A DNA stretch of 64,000 nucleotides, from the NCBI RefSeq assembly GCF_001008165.2, contig NZ_CP011452.2, forward strand, positions 186,001 to 250,000. Reading direction: 5' to 3'. This document shows positions 27,361 through 36,170 of the stretch, in pieces. A program made the translations under genes and the position numbers. Every line of letters begins with the position of its first letter. The first letter of the stretch is position 1. This stretch comes from Croceibacterium atlanticum. Lineage in GTDB: Bacteria; Pseudomonadota; Alphaproteobacteria; Sphingomonadales; Sphingomonadaceae. Under the pieces are notes generated by a model. The model saw only the letters and a list, made by a program, of their open reading frames with translations, was not told where the DNA came from and did no database searches.

Positions 27361-28386
27361 ATGGGTTATCGGGTTGCGGTAGTCGGCGCGACGGGCAATG
27401 TCGGACGCGAGATGCTGGCGATCCTGGCGGAGCGTGAGTTCCCGATGGACGAGGTTGCGGCCGTTGCTTCCTCGCGCTCGCAGGGCACGGAAGTTGAACT
27501 CGGCGACACCGGCAAGATGCTCAAATGCCGGAATCTGGAACATTTCGATTTTTCCGGCTGGGATATCGCCCTGTTTGCCGCAGGCTCCGGCCCGACCAAG
27601 GAATATGCGCCCAAGGCCGCTGCCGCCGGCTGCGTGGTGATCGACAACAGTTCGCTCTATCGCATGGACCCGGACGTGCCGCTGATCGTGCCGGAAGTGA
27701 ACCCGGACGCGATCGACGGCTATACGAAGAAGAACATCATCGCGAACCCCAACTGCTCCACCGCGCAGCTGGTCGTGGCGCTGAAGCCGCTGCATGACGC
27801 GGCGACGATCAAGCGCGTGGTGGTGAGCACGTATCAATCGGTCTCCGGCGCCGGCAAGGCAGGCATGGACGAACTGTTCGAACAGAGCCGCGCCATCTTT
27901 GTGGGCGATCCGGTCGAACCGGCAAAGTTCACCAAGCAGATCGCCTTCAACGTCATCCCGCATATCGACGTGTTCATGGATGACGGTTCCACCAAGGAAG
28001 AGTGGAAGATGGTGGTCGAAACCAAGAAGATCCTCGACCCGAAGATCAAGCTCAGCGCCACTTGCGTGCGCGTGCCGGTGTTTGTCGGCCATTCCGAAGC
28101 GGTGAATATCGAATTCGAGAAGGAAATCTCGGCCAAGGAAGCGCAGGACATTCTGCGCGAGGCGCCGGGCTGCATGCTCGTCGACAAGCGTGAGGATGGT
28201 GGTTACGTCACCCCGGTCGAAAGCGCGGGCGACAGCGCCACCTATATCAGCCGCGTGCGCGAAGATCCGACCGTGGATAACGGCCTGGTCCTGTGGTGCG
28301 TTTCCGACAATCTCCGCAAGGGGGCCGCGCTCAACGCCGTGCAGATCGCCGAACTGCTCGGGCGGCGGCACCTGAAGAAGGGCTGA
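27361..28386 (+). CDS. asd: aspartate-semialdehyde dehydrogenase
   Basis: A 341-residue NADP-dependent enzyme that makes aspartate semialdehyde from aspartyl phosphate, feeding lysine/DAP, threonine and methionine. The nucleotide-binding GATGNVGREML is at the N-terminus, and the catalytic Cys132 lies in NPNCSTAQ. The substrate/His region RVPVFVGHSEAVNIEFE follows. Family length and motif spacing are normal. A lipoprotein gene follows after 8 bases. Confidence 0.96.
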   Translation: MGYRVAVVGATGNVGREMLAILAEREFPMDEVAAVASSRSQGTEVELGDTGKMLKCRNLEHFDFSGWDIALFAAGSGPTKEYAPKAAAAGCVVIDNSSLYRMDPDVPLIVPEVNPDAIDGYTKKNIIANPNCSTAQLVVALKPLHDAATIKRVVVSTYQSVSGAGKAGMDELFEQSRAIFVGDPVEPAKFTKQIAFNVIPHIDVFMDDGSTKEEWKMVVETKKILDPKIKLSATCVRVPVFVGHSEAVNIEFEKEISAKEAQDILREAPGCMLVDKREDGGYVTPVESAGDSATYISRVREDPTVDNGLVLWCVSDNLRKGAALNAVQIAELLGRRHLKKG

Positions 28387-28394
28387 TCGCTGCC

Positions 28395-28982
28395 ATGCGC
28401 GCCTTCGCACTGGCCGGGCTGGCGATGCTGGCAGGCTGCGGGGGCGCCGGGCAGGCGGATGGCGAACAATCCGCGGGGCAGGAACCGGAAGCGGTCGAAA
28501 GCCCGGAGCCAACAGCCAACGCCACGGCGCGCGAGCCCATGGCCGTGGTCTATGCCAAGGGCGTTTCCTTCGGCACGCGCCGCATGCCCTTTCGCACCGC
28601 GCGGCGCGTGATCGAAAAAGAAGCGCGGGTGGTTTTTCCCGACCTCACTTTTGAAATCGATCATAATCCCGAATGCGGGGCCGGTCCGATGGAGTTCACT
28701 TCGTTCGGGCCACTGACGCTGAACTTCCAGGAAGACCGGCTGGTTGGCTGGTTCATGGAAAAAGGGCCGGGCATGCAGACCGCGGACGGCATTCGCCCCG
28801 GCATGACCCTGGCCGAATTGCGTGAACAGCGCAGTGTCGAACTGCTGCCTAACAGCACGCTGGGCGGCGAATTCACCTATATGACGCCCGATGGCGGGAC
28901 GATTGACGGCTTCCTGGAAGGGGAGGGCGATGGGGCCATCGTCACCGCTCTCTATGCGGGCACGAACTGTTTTTTCCGCTAG
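28395..28982 (+). CDS. putative lipoprotein of unknown function
   Basis: A 195-residue exported lipoprotein with a short signal peptide and lipobox MLAGC (Cys15). A low-complexity Glu/Pro/Ala linker follows to about residue 50. The globular part has two Cys near PECGAGP and TNCFF that could form a disulfide. Repeated Gly/Asp-rich turns occur, as in GIRPGMTLAELREQ, a phrase often seen in envelope beta proteins. I do not recognise the family. It starts eight bases after asd, so it is likely on the same transcript. Confidence 0.7.
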   Translation: MRAFALAGLAMLAGCGGAGQADGEQSAGQEPEAVESPEPTANATAREPMAVVYAKGVSFGTRRMPFRTARRVIEKEARVVFPDLTFEIDHNPECGAGPMEFTSFGPLTLNFQEDRLVGWFMEKGPGMQTADGIRPGMTLAELREQRSVELLPNSTLGGEFTYMTPDGGTIDGFLEGEGDGAIVTALYAGTNCFFR

Positions 28983-29030
28983 ATGGGAAATGCGGCGATT
29001 CTGCCTGCCTGACCATTACCCGGAGGATCA

Positions 29031-29081
29031 ATGCTGCACAGCTTCATCCACAATGACACGCCGAGCGGGTCCAAGGCATGA
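29031..29081 (+). CDS. possible 16-residue coupled leader peptide
   Basis: A strong site (CGGAGGATC) precedes an ATG at 29031 that opens a 16-codon frame, MLHSFIHNDTPSGSKA. Its stop TGA overlaps the start of the alpha/beta hydrolase (ATGA). The hydrolase itself has no clear ribosome binding site, so this minigene may be what loads ribosomes for it. It could also be chance. Confidence 0.4.
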   Translation: MLHSFIHNDTPSGSKA

Positions 29082-29827
29082 CTGAAACCCGACGCATTAC
29101 CAGTTTTGACGGAGTGGAACTGGCCGTTCACAGCATGGGCGAAGGGCGAAAGGTGCTGTTGCTGCACGGCCTCTTCTCCAGCGCGGAAATGAACTGGATC
29201 CGTTTTGGCCATGCACAGCAACTGGCCGATGCCGGCTTTGAAGTGATCATGCCCGATCTGCGCGCCCATGGTGCCAGCGATGCGCCGCATGACGCGTCCT
29301 TCTATCCCGAAGACGTGCTGGTTCGCGACGTGGAGACGCTGGTCGAAAAGCTGGACCTGGCAGATTATGATCTGGTCGGCTTTTCTCTCGGTGCCCGGAC
29401 GGCGGCGCGTTGCGTCGTGCAGGGCCTGTCGCCCCGCAAGCTGGTGCTGACGGGCATGGGGCTGGAAGGCCTGGCCGGATGGGACAGGCGCGCTGCCTTC
29501 TTCATCGATGCAATCGATCGATTCGACGAGGTAAGGCGCGGCGATCCGGCGTTCTTCGCCGTTCAGTTCATGAAGACGATGAAGGTGGACCGGGTGGCCG
29601 TGCGGCAATTGCTGGGCACGGTGGATGATACGACGGCGGAAGATCTCGCCGCCCTGACCATGCCCACCCTGGTCCTTTGCGGGGACAAGGACCGGGATAA
29701 TGGTTCGCCCGAAAAACTGGCTGAAATCCTGCCCGATGCCCAGCTCGCCTATGTGCCCGGAACGCATATGAGTTCGGTTGCGGAACGCGCCATGGGCGAG
29801 GAACTGGTTCGCTTCCTGTCGGCTTGA
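29078..29827 (+). CDS. alpha/beta-fold hydrolase
   Basis: A 249-residue single-domain hydrolase. The oxyanion motif LLLHGLFSS is at about 28-36, the nucleophile elbow GFSLGA holds Ser103, and the catalytic His lies near the end in VPGTHMSSV. An acid residue is likely Asp in LCGDKDRDNG. The pattern resembles lipase/esterase and C-C hydrolase members of the family, but the substrate is not predictable. Its ATG overlaps the stop of a 16-codon upstream frame. Confidence 0.85.
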   Translation: MTETRRITSFDGVELAVHSMGEGRKVLLLHGLFSSAEMNWIRFGHAQQLADAGFEVIMPDLRAHGASDAPHDASFYPEDVLVRDVETLVEKLDLADYDLVGFSLGARTAARCVVQGLSPRKLVLTGMGLEGLAGWDRRAAFFIDAIDRFDEVRRGDPAFFAVQFMKTMKVDRVAVRQLLGTVDDTTAEDLAALTMPTLVLCGDKDRDNGSPEKLAEILPDAQLAYVPGTHMSSVAERAMGEELVRFLSA

Positions 29828-29892
29828 TTCCAGAGGCCGCCCGGTCCAGACTAGTCACATCTGTAACGGAATTCTCCGAAGGACATTTCCCC

Positions 29893-31740
29893 ATGAAGAT
29901 CCTGGCATCGGTTGCCCTGTTCGCCCTGGCGGCAGGCATTTCCGCCCCTACATTGGCGCAAGGCGAAACGAGCACCTCCGCAAGCGAGGAAAGCTATCCC
30001 ATGACACCGGCAGGCGCGGCGCAATTCGTCGCTGCCGTGGAGCGGGATCTGTTCGATTATTCCGTGGATGCCAGCCGCGTCTATTGGGTGAACGCCACCT
30101 ATATCACGCCGGATACGGATGCACTGGCGGCGAAGGTCGGTGCAGAGGGCACGGAAAAGAGCGTCAAATATGCGCTTGAAGCCGCGAAATTCGCGCGCAT
30201 CGACGGGCTCGATCCCGACGTCCGGCGCAAGCTGGACATTCTGCGCACCGGCATCGTCCTCCCCGCGCCGACCACGCCCGGCGCCGCGGACGAGCTGAAC
30301 ACGATCGCGACCGCGCTCAATTCCCAATATGGCAAGGGCAAGGGCACGCTGAATGGCGAACCGATTGCCGGATCCGATATCGAGGCGGAGATGGGCAATC
30401 TGGATCACACTCCGCAGGAATATGCGGAAATGTGGGCAAGCTGGCATGACAATGTGGGCGCGCCGATGAAGGACGATTACGCCCGCATGGTGGAAATCGC
30501 CAATGAAGGCGCGAAGGAGCTTGGCTTCGCCGATGTCGGCGCCATGTGGCGCGCCAATTACGATATGGACCCGACCGAATTTACCGCCATGACAGAGCGG
30601 TTGTGGCAGGAAACGAGGCCGCTTTATCTGGCGCTGCACACTTATGTCCGCAGCAAGCTGAACCAGAAATATGGCGATGCGGTGCAGCCTGCCACCGGCC
30701 CGATCCGCGCCGACCTGCTCGGCAATATGTGGGCGCAGGAATGGGGCAATATCTATCCGCTCGTCGCGCCCGAAGGTTCGGGCGATCTCGGCTATGACAT
30801 TGGGGACCTGCTGGAAGAGAAGGGCAAGGGCCCGCTCGACATGGTGAAGATTGGCGAGGGGTTCTATTCCTCGCTCGGCTTCAAGCCCTTGCCGGAGACT
30901 TTCTGGGAACGGAGCCAGTTCACCAAGCCGGCGGATCGTGAAGTCGTCTGCCACGCCAGCGCCTGGGACGTGGATAACAAGGACGATATCCGCATCAAGA
31001 TGTGCATCAAGGTGAATGCGGATGATTTCGTCACCATCCACCACGAGCTGGGCCACAATTATTACCAGCGCGCCTATAACGAACAGCCCTATCTCTATCT
31101 GAACGGCGCGAATGACGGCTTCCACGAAGCCATTGGCGATTTCATCGCCCTGTCGATCACACCGGAATATCTGGTCCAGATCGGCCTGCTCGACCGCGCC
31201 GATGTGCCGGGCCCGGAAAAGGATACCGGCCTGTTGCTGCGCCAGGCGATGGACAAGGTGGCCTTCCTGCCTTTCGGCCTGCTGATCGATAAATGGCGCT
31301 GGGGCGTTTTTGACGGTTCGATCCCGCCGCAGGAATACAACCAGGCATGGGTCGGGCTGAAGCAGGATTATCAGGGCATCGTGCCGCCGGTCGAACGGCC
31401 GGCCGATGCCTTCGATCCGGGCGGGAAATACCATATCCCGGGTAACACGCCCTATATGCGCTATTTCCTGGCCCGCATCCTGCAGTTCCAGTTCTTCAAG
31501 GCCGCTTGCGATCAGGCGGGATGGGAAGGCCCGCTTCACCGCTGCAGCTTCTATGGCAATGAGGAAGTCGGGCAGAAGCTGAACGACATGCTGGAAATGG
31601 GCGCCAGCAAGCCCTGGCCGGAAGCGCTGGAAGCCTTCACCGGCACGCGCGAGATCAGTGCCAAGCCGATGCTCGAATATTTTGCGCCGCTGAAGGCATG
31701 GCTGGACGAACAGAACAAGGGCAAGCCGCAAGGCTGGTAA
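29893..31740 (+). CDS. M2-family (ACE-like) peptidyl-dipeptidase
   Basis: A 615-residue exported zinc peptidase related to angiotensin-converting enzyme, which removes C-terminal dipeptides. The signal peptide is 1-22 (ends TLAQ). The zinc site is His384-Glu385-x-x-His388 (HHELGH) with the third ligand Glu412 in FHEAIGDF, spacing as in ACE. Other ACE-like segments are NMWAQEWGNIYPLV, RVY-type N-terminal helices and GNTPYMRYFLARIL. GAAGGACA lies before the ATG. With the S9 peptidase nearby the region is rich in periplasmic peptide breakdown. Confidence 0.94.
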   Translation: MKILASVALFALAAGISAPTLAQGETSTSASEESYPMTPAGAAQFVAAVERDLFDYSVDASRVYWVNATYITPDTDALAAKVGAEGTEKSVKYALEAAKFARIDGLDPDVRRKLDILRTGIVLPAPTTPGAADELNTIATALNSQYGKGKGTLNGEPIAGSDIEAEMGNLDHTPQEYAEMWASWHDNVGAPMKDDYARMVEIANEGAKELGFADVGAMWRANYDMDPTEFTAMTERLWQETRPLYLALHTYVRSKLNQKYGDAVQPATGPIRADLLGNMWAQEWGNIYPLVAPEGSGDLGYDIGDLLEEKGKGPLDMVKIGEGFYSSLGFKPLPETFWERSQFTKPADREVVCHASAWDVDNKDDIRIKMCIKVNADDFVTIHHELGHNYYQRAYNEQPYLYLNGANDGFHEAIGDFIALSITPEYLVQIGLLDRADVPGPEKDTGLLLRQAMDKVAFLPFGLLIDKWRWGVFDGSIPPQEYNQAWVGLKQDYQGIVPPVERPADAFDPGGKYHIPGNTPYMRYFLARILQFQFFKAACDQAGWEGPLHRCSFYGNEEVGQKLNDMLEMGASKPWPEALEAFTGTREISAKPMLEYFAPLKAWLDEQNKGKPQGW

Positions 31741-31755
31741 ACCGGACCGCCGCGA

Positions 31756-32292
31756 ATGGGTTCAGCAGAGGCAGCGCCGATCCTTTCCCCCCGCCTGCTC
31801 GGGTGGCGGGAGCATGTCGGCCTGCCGGAGCTGGGCCTTTCCGGCATTCAGGCCAAGATCGACACTGGAGCGCGGACATCGTCGCTCCACGCCGTCAATA
31901 TCGAGCTTTTTGAACGGGACGGGGCCGATTGGGCCCGTTTCCGTATCGATCTGGGCGGTGGCCACGCCACCTCCACATGCGAGATACGCAGTGTCGCCAG
32001 GCGCACCATCACCAGCTCCAACGGTCTGGGCGAGAAACGGCTGATCGTAAAAACCCGTCTGCAGATCGGCGATCAGAATTTCCGCGCCGAATTCAGTCTC
32101 GCGGATCGTTCGGACATGGTATTTCCCATTCTTATCGGGAGGTCTGCTCTCCGTAATCGATTCGTGGTCGATCCGGCGCATTCCTACCTTCAATCGGACA
32201 AATCCGGCGCAAGGAACTCATGCGATGAGAATCGCGATGCTCGCCCGCAATCCGAACCTCTATTCACACCGCCGGATCGTCGAGGCGGCTGA
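31756..32292 (+). CDS. RimK-linked retropepsin-like aspartic protease
   Basis: A 178-residue protein of the bacterial retropepsin-like group (PF05618, often labelled ATP-dependent zinc protease). The active-site motif [12 protein letters not shown] is at about 35-46, and a second half carries [14 protein letters not shown]. Such genes commonly sit beside rimK, as here. The frame runs 68 bases into rimK in another frame; the last 25 or so residues look unlike the family, so the natural end may have been extended. Confidence 0.85.
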   Translation: MGSAEAAPILSPRLLGWREHVGLPELGLSGIQAKIDTGARTSSLHAVNIELFERDGADWARFRIDLGGGHATSTCEIRSVARRTITSSNGLGEKRLIVKTRLQIGDQNFRAEFSLADRSDMVFPILIGRSALRNRFVVDPAHSYLQSDKSGARNSCDENRDARPQSEPLFTPPDRRGG

Positions 32293-33130
32293 GGCTCGCG
32301 GGCATACTATTGATATTCTGAACACATTGCGGGTGACGATGAACATCACCTCGCATCGCCCCGAAGCCTTCTACAATGGAGAAAAGCTGACCGGCTATGA
32401 CGCGGTGATCCCGCGGATCGGCGCATCCATCACCTTTTACGGGCTGGCCGTGCTGCGCCAGTTCGAGATGATGGGCATCTGGCCGCTGAATGAAAGCGTG
32501 GCCATCGGCCGCAGCCGGGACAAGCTGCGCTCCATGCAGATCCTTGCCCGCGCGGGCCTTGGCCTGCCGGTAACGGCCTTCGCGCATGATCCGAAACAGG
32601 CGAGCGAAGTCATCCGCATGGTTGGCGGCGCGCCGGTGGTGATCAAGCTGCTGGAAGGCACGCAGGGCATAGGCGTGATGCTGGGCGAGACGGAGAATTC
32701 GGCCCGCTCCGTGATCGAGGCCTTTCGCGGGGCCAATGTGAATATCCTGGTGCAGGAATTCATCAAGGAGGCCGATGCCACCGATATTCGCGCGCTGGTG
32801 ATCGGCGGGAAAGTCGTCGCCTCCATGATGCGCAAGGGCGGGGAGGGGGATTTCCGGTCCAACCTCCATCGCGGAGGGGAGGCGAAATCCATCCGCATCA
32901 CACCCGAAGAACGCTCCACCGCCGTCCGCGCAGCCAAGCGGCTGGGCCTCAATGTTGCCGGCGTCGACATGCTGCGGTCCAATCACGGGCCGGTGATCAT
33001 GGAAGTCAACAGCTCGCCCGGCCTGGAAGGTATCGAGCACGCGACCGGCAAGGATATTGCCACGCTGATGATCCGTTTCATCGAGGAAACGGCCATCGCG
33101 GGCAAAACCAAGACGCGCGGAAAGGGCTAG
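32225..33130 (+). CDS. rimK: RimK-family ATP-grasp glutamate ligase
   Basis: A 301-residue ATP-grasp enzyme of the RimK family, which adds glutamates to the C-terminus of ribosomal protein S6 in E. coli. Key stretches: [20 protein letters not shown] (ATP-grasp loop), [38 protein letters not shown] and [17 protein letters not shown]. The S6 gene rpsF is encoded 2.8 kb away on the other strand, which suits that role. It overlaps the upstream protease gene by 68 bases and is separated from amn by three bases tail to tail. Confidence 0.93.
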   Translation: MRIAMLARNPNLYSHRRIVEAAEARGHTIDILNTLRVTMNITSHRPEAFYNGEKLTGYDAVIPRIGASITFYGLAVLRQFEMMGIWPLNESVAIGRSRDKLRSMQILARAGLGLPVTAFAHDPKQASEVIRMVGGAPVVIKLLEGTQGIGVMLGETENSARSVIEAFRGANVNILVQEFIKEADATDIRALVIGGKVVASMMRKGGEGDFRSNLHRGGEAKSIRITPEERSTAVRAAKRLGLNVAGVDMLRSNHGPVIMEVNSSPGLEGIEHATGKDIATLMIRFIEETAIAGKTKTRGKG

Positions 33131-33133
33131 GCC

Positions 33134-34567
33134 TTAGCGGAAAGGCGGTTCGTTGAAGGCGCGCAGCTTGCGGCTGTGCAGGCGGGCGCCTTCCGCGCGC
33201 AACTTGTCGCAGGAGACGATACCGATCCGCAGATGGGCGGCGATTGCCTCTTCATAAAAGACATTCGCCTGTCCGGGCAGCTTGATCTCGCCATGCAGCG
33301 GCTTGTCCGAAACGCATAGCAGCGTGCCATAGGGGACGCGGAAGCGGTATCCCTGCGCGGCCAGTGTGGCGCTTTCCATTTCAATGGCAACGGCGCGGCT
33401 TTGTGACAGGCGGCGGGCCGTGTGGGTGTAGCGCAGTTCCCAGTTCCGGTCATCGGTGGTGACGACGGTGCCGGTGCGCATACGCTGCTTCAGGTCCAGC
33501 CCCTGCGCCCCGCTGACTTCTTCTGCGGCGGATGCCATCGCCACCTGCACTTCGGCGATGGCCGGGATGGGGATTTCCGGCGGCAGCACGGAATCGAGCA
33601 CGTGGTCATCCCGCAGATAGGCGTGGGCGAGCACGAAATCGCCGATCTTCTGGCTGGGCCGCAAGCCGCCGCAATGGCCGATCATCATCCATGCTTCCGG
33701 CCGCAACACGGCCAGGTGATCGGTGATGGTCTTGGCATTGGACGGGCCGACGCCGATATTGACCAGCGTGATGCCAAGCCGCGATCCGGCCATCAGGTGA
33801 TATGCGGGCATCTGGTGCCGGCGCCAGCTTGTTTCGGAAAGCTGGGCCTTCGCATTTTCCGTCGGGCTTTCGATCCGGAGGCCGCCCGTGCCGGACAGGG
33901 CGGTGTAGAAGCCATTGCCGACTTGCGTACCTGCCCAGTCCACGAATTCATCGATATAGCGGTGATAGTTCGTGAACAGGATGAAGCGCTGGAAATCACC
34001 TGGCCCTGTTCCGGTATAATGGGCGAGGCGAGCGAGACTGAAATCGGTGCGCAGGGCATCGAACAGGGAAAGCGGCATGGGCTGGTGCGGGTCCAGCTCG
34101 ACATTATCGGCCAGCTCGTCTCCGATCAGCGCCAGATCCGTGGTCGGGAAATAGCGGGCGAGTTCTGTCGGCCGAATGCCGGCCATGGCTGCCCCCTGCT
34201 GCCCGTCCAGCACATAGGGAAAGGGGATTTCCTGGCGCGAGCGGGCAACCTCGATCTCGATTTCGTAATCGGCGGAAAGGAGATCCAGCTGCTCGGTCAG
34301 ATATCCCGCAAACAGCGCAGGCCGCGTGACAGTGGTGGCATAAGTGCCGGGCATCTGCAGCCGCCCGAATGACCGTGTGCGGTCCTGCCGATCGCCGACG
34401 CCGGAATAATGCACCCGCAATTCGGGGTAGCAATAGCTGCCGTCGCGCCGGCGTTCGGAAGAAGGGAGCGCGCCCGTCCGCGCATATTCCGCGATATCGT
34501 TGCGCAGTCGTTCAACCGCCGCATCGTAAATTGCGGTCAGTTCCGAGATGATCTTTTGCGATTCCAT
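33134..34567 (-). CDS. amn: AMP nucleosidase
   Basis: A 477-residue enzyme that cleaves AMP to adenine and ribose-5-phosphate, helping control the adenylate pool. The N-terminal AMP nucleosidase domain is followed by a nucleoside-phosphorylase-type catalytic domain with NIGVGPSNAKTITDHLA, HCGGLRPSQKIGDFVLAHAY (read in parts) and EMESATLAAQGYRFRVP. The ATG at 34567 is taken; a GTG three codons earlier is also possible. The gene is convergent with rimK. Confidence 0.93.
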   Translation of the reverse strand: MESQKIISELTAIYDAAVERLRNDIAEYARTGALPSSERRRDGSYCYPELRVHYSGVGDRQDRTRSFGRLQMPGTYATTVTRPALFAGYLTEQLDLLSADYEIEIEVARSRQEIPFPYVLDGQQGAAMAGIRPTELARYFPTTDLALIGDELADNVELDPHQPMPLSLFDALRTDFSLARLAHYTGTGPGDFQRFILFTNYHRYIDEFVDWAGTQVGNGFYTALSGTGGLRIESPTENAKAQLSETSWRRHQMPAYHLMAGSRLGITLVNIGVGPSNAKTITDHLAVLRPEAWMMIGHCGGLRPSQKIGDFVLAHAYLRDDHVLDSVLPPEIPIPAIAEVQVAMASAAEEVSGAQGLDLKQRMRTGTVVTTDDRNWELRYTHTARRLSQSRAVAIEMESATLAAQGYRFRVPYGTLLCVSDKPLHGEIKLPGQANVFYEEAIAAHLRIGIVSCDKLRAEGARLHSRKLRAFNEPPFR

Positions 34568-34685
34568 ATCTGCCACTTGCCAGTCCGGGGAGTTAATTCA
34601 AGCTTGCCTGATCGGCTGGCGGTGAAAGGCCGCCAGCGACCGTCTTCCCGTCGCCATGCCATGCGATTCTTGCCCCGGAGATCGC

Positions 34686-34728
34686 CCGTAAAGAAAAAGG
34701 CGCGATCCGAAGCCGGACCGCGCCTTTT
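34686..34728 (-). terminator. Rho-independent terminator of the rpsF-rpsR-rplI operon
   Basis: A 15-bp stem with one G-U pair (arms 34695-34709 and 34714-34728) and a 4-base loop. On the minus strand it is followed by TTTTTCTTT. It lies 22 bases after the rplI stop. Confidence 0.9.
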
Positions 34729-34749
34729 CTGATTTCCCGGGAAGCAGGA

Positions 34750-35373
34750 TCAGCCTTCGGTGGTTTCCTCACCTTCGGCTGCCTCGCCATCCCCCATCAG
34801 CTCGGCGGGAATTTCGCCGGGCTCAAGGGTCGGGTCCTGCGCTTCGGTGAAGCCTTCGCTCTCCGAACGCTCTTCCTCGTTCATGGCGGCGATCACGTCG
34901 ACGCCCTGGCTCTGCAGTTCGGCCTCATCATCGGAACGGGCGACATTCGCCTTCACCGTGATGTGGACTTCCGGATGCAGGGCAACGGTCACGTCGAACA
35001 TGCCGAGCGTCTTGATCGGGCTGCCCATGATGACCTGCTTCTTGTCGATCTGGTGGCCCTTGGCGGCCAGGCCAGACACGATGTCGCGGACATTGACGGA
35101 GCCGTAAAGCTGACCGGAGTTCGACGAAGCGCGGATCAGGACGATCTCGGTTCCGCTGATCTTCTCACCGGCCTTTTCGGCGTCGGTGCGGCGTTCGGCG
35201 TTTTCCTTCTCCAGGCGATCGCGATTCGCTTCGAAAACCTTCTTGTTGGCTTCGTTGGCGCGCAGGGCCTTTTTCTGCGGGAGCAGGAAATTGCGAGCGT
35301 ATCCGTCACGCACATTGACGACATCGCCAATCGTGCCGAGCTTTTCGATACGTTCGAGCAGGATGATATCCAT
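34750..35373 (-). CDS. rplI: 50S ribosomal protein L9 with acidic C-terminal extension
   Basis: The first 150 residues are a normal L9: N-domain [20 protein letters not shown] and [20 protein letters not shown], a connecting helix and a C-domain. The last 45-55 residues are rich in Glu/Gly/Ala ([10 protein letters not shown] onward, ending [14 protein letters not shown]), giving 207 residues where about 150 is usual. L9 binds 23S rRNA near L1 and limits frameshifting. It is the last gene of the rpsF-rpsR-rplI set. Confidence 0.96.
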   Translation of the reverse strand: MDIILLERIEKLGTIGDVVNVRDGYARNFLLPQKKALRANEANKKVFEANRDRLEKENAERRTDAEKAGEKISGTEIVLIRASSNSGQLYGSVNVRDIVSGLAAKGHQIDKKQVIMGSPIKTLGMFDVTVALHPEVHITVKANVARSDDEAELQSQGVDVIAAMNEEERSESEGFTEAQDPTLEPGEIPAELMGDGEAAEGEETTEG

Positions 35374-35386
35374 GATGCGGCCCTCC

Positions 35387-35611
35387 TTACTTCACGATGT
35401 AGGGCAGCAGGCCCAGATGACGGGCGCGCTTGATGGCCCGGGCCAGTTCACGCTGCTTCTTGGCGGAAACGGCGGTGATGCGGCTGGGGACGATCTTGCC
35501 ACGTTCGGACATGAAGCCCTGCAGCAGGCGCACATCCTTGTAATCGATCTTCGGAGCGTCCTTGGCCGAAAACGGGCAGGACTTGCGGCGACGGAAAAAC
35601 GGGCGAGCCAT
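35387..35611 (-). CDS. rpsR: 30S ribosomal protein S18
   Basis: A 74-residue S18 ([35 protein letters not shown], then [20 protein letters not shown]). It binds with S6 on the 30S platform. Its ATG overlaps the rpsF stop by one base (TAATG), and rplI follows after 13 bases. The Cys-containing N-terminus is the zinc-free type, with a single Cys. Confidence 0.97.
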   Translation of the reverse strand: MARPFFRRRKSCPFSAKDAPKIDYKDVRLLQGFMSERGKIVPSRITAVSAKKQRELARAIKRARHLGLLPYIVK

Positions 35612-35967
35612 TAGCTATCTCCTCCGCGACGCTTACGTTCACGATCGTTCTTGCGCATCTGCACGGACGGACCTTCCTCATGCTCTTCCACAGCGATGGT
35701 GAGCCAGCGGATGATGTCTTCGTTGATGCGGTTCTGGCGCTCCAGCTCGGCGACGATGCTGCCCGGACCCTCGATATTGAGGAGGACGAAATGCGCCTTG
35801 CGGTTGCGGTCAATCTTGTAGGCGAGGCTCTTCAGGCCCCAGGTCTCGGTCTTGGTGACCTTGCCTTCATTCGCTTCCACGATTTCCGTGGCGGCTGCGG
35901 CAAGCGCGTCAACCTGGCTCTGGCTCAGGTCCTGACGCGCGAGAAACACGTGCTCGTAAAGAGCCAT
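35611..35967 (-). CDS. rpsF: 30S ribosomal protein S6
   Basis: A 118-residue S6 with the ferredoxin-like fold: [40 protein letters not shown] and a basic C-terminal tail ([15 protein letters not shown]). The tail does not end in the Glu-Glu that RimK extends in E. coli, so whether the local RimK acts on it is open. It opens the rpsF-rpsR-rplI operon. The 203 bases before it hold no gene that I can see. Confidence 0.96.
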   Translation of the reverse strand: MALYEHVFLARQDLSQSQVDALAAAATEIVEANEGKVTKTETWGLKSLAYKIDRNRKAHFVLLNIEGPGSIVAELERQNRINEDIIRWLTIAVEEHEEGPSVQMRKNDRERKRRGGDS

Positions 35968-36170
35968 GCTGCGCTTCCTTTCACTTCATGCCGATCGCTG
36001 GCTTGCCGCACCGAATGCGCGGGGCCCCTCCGGCTTTCTTGACGATTTCCGCCCCCAACGACCCGTCAAAAACGCGGGCCAATATTCGCGGAAGGCGCGC
36101 ACATACCGCAATCTGGCCGGAATGCAAGGGAAGGATCGCATTGGCCAGAGCCGCCGCGCCGCCTCAGCCG

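Noticed and set aside
29851-31731. A 626-codon minus-strand frame opposite the M2 peptidase
   Set aside because: The M2 peptidase has signal peptide, zinc motif and normal length; the opposite frame has no recognisable domain.
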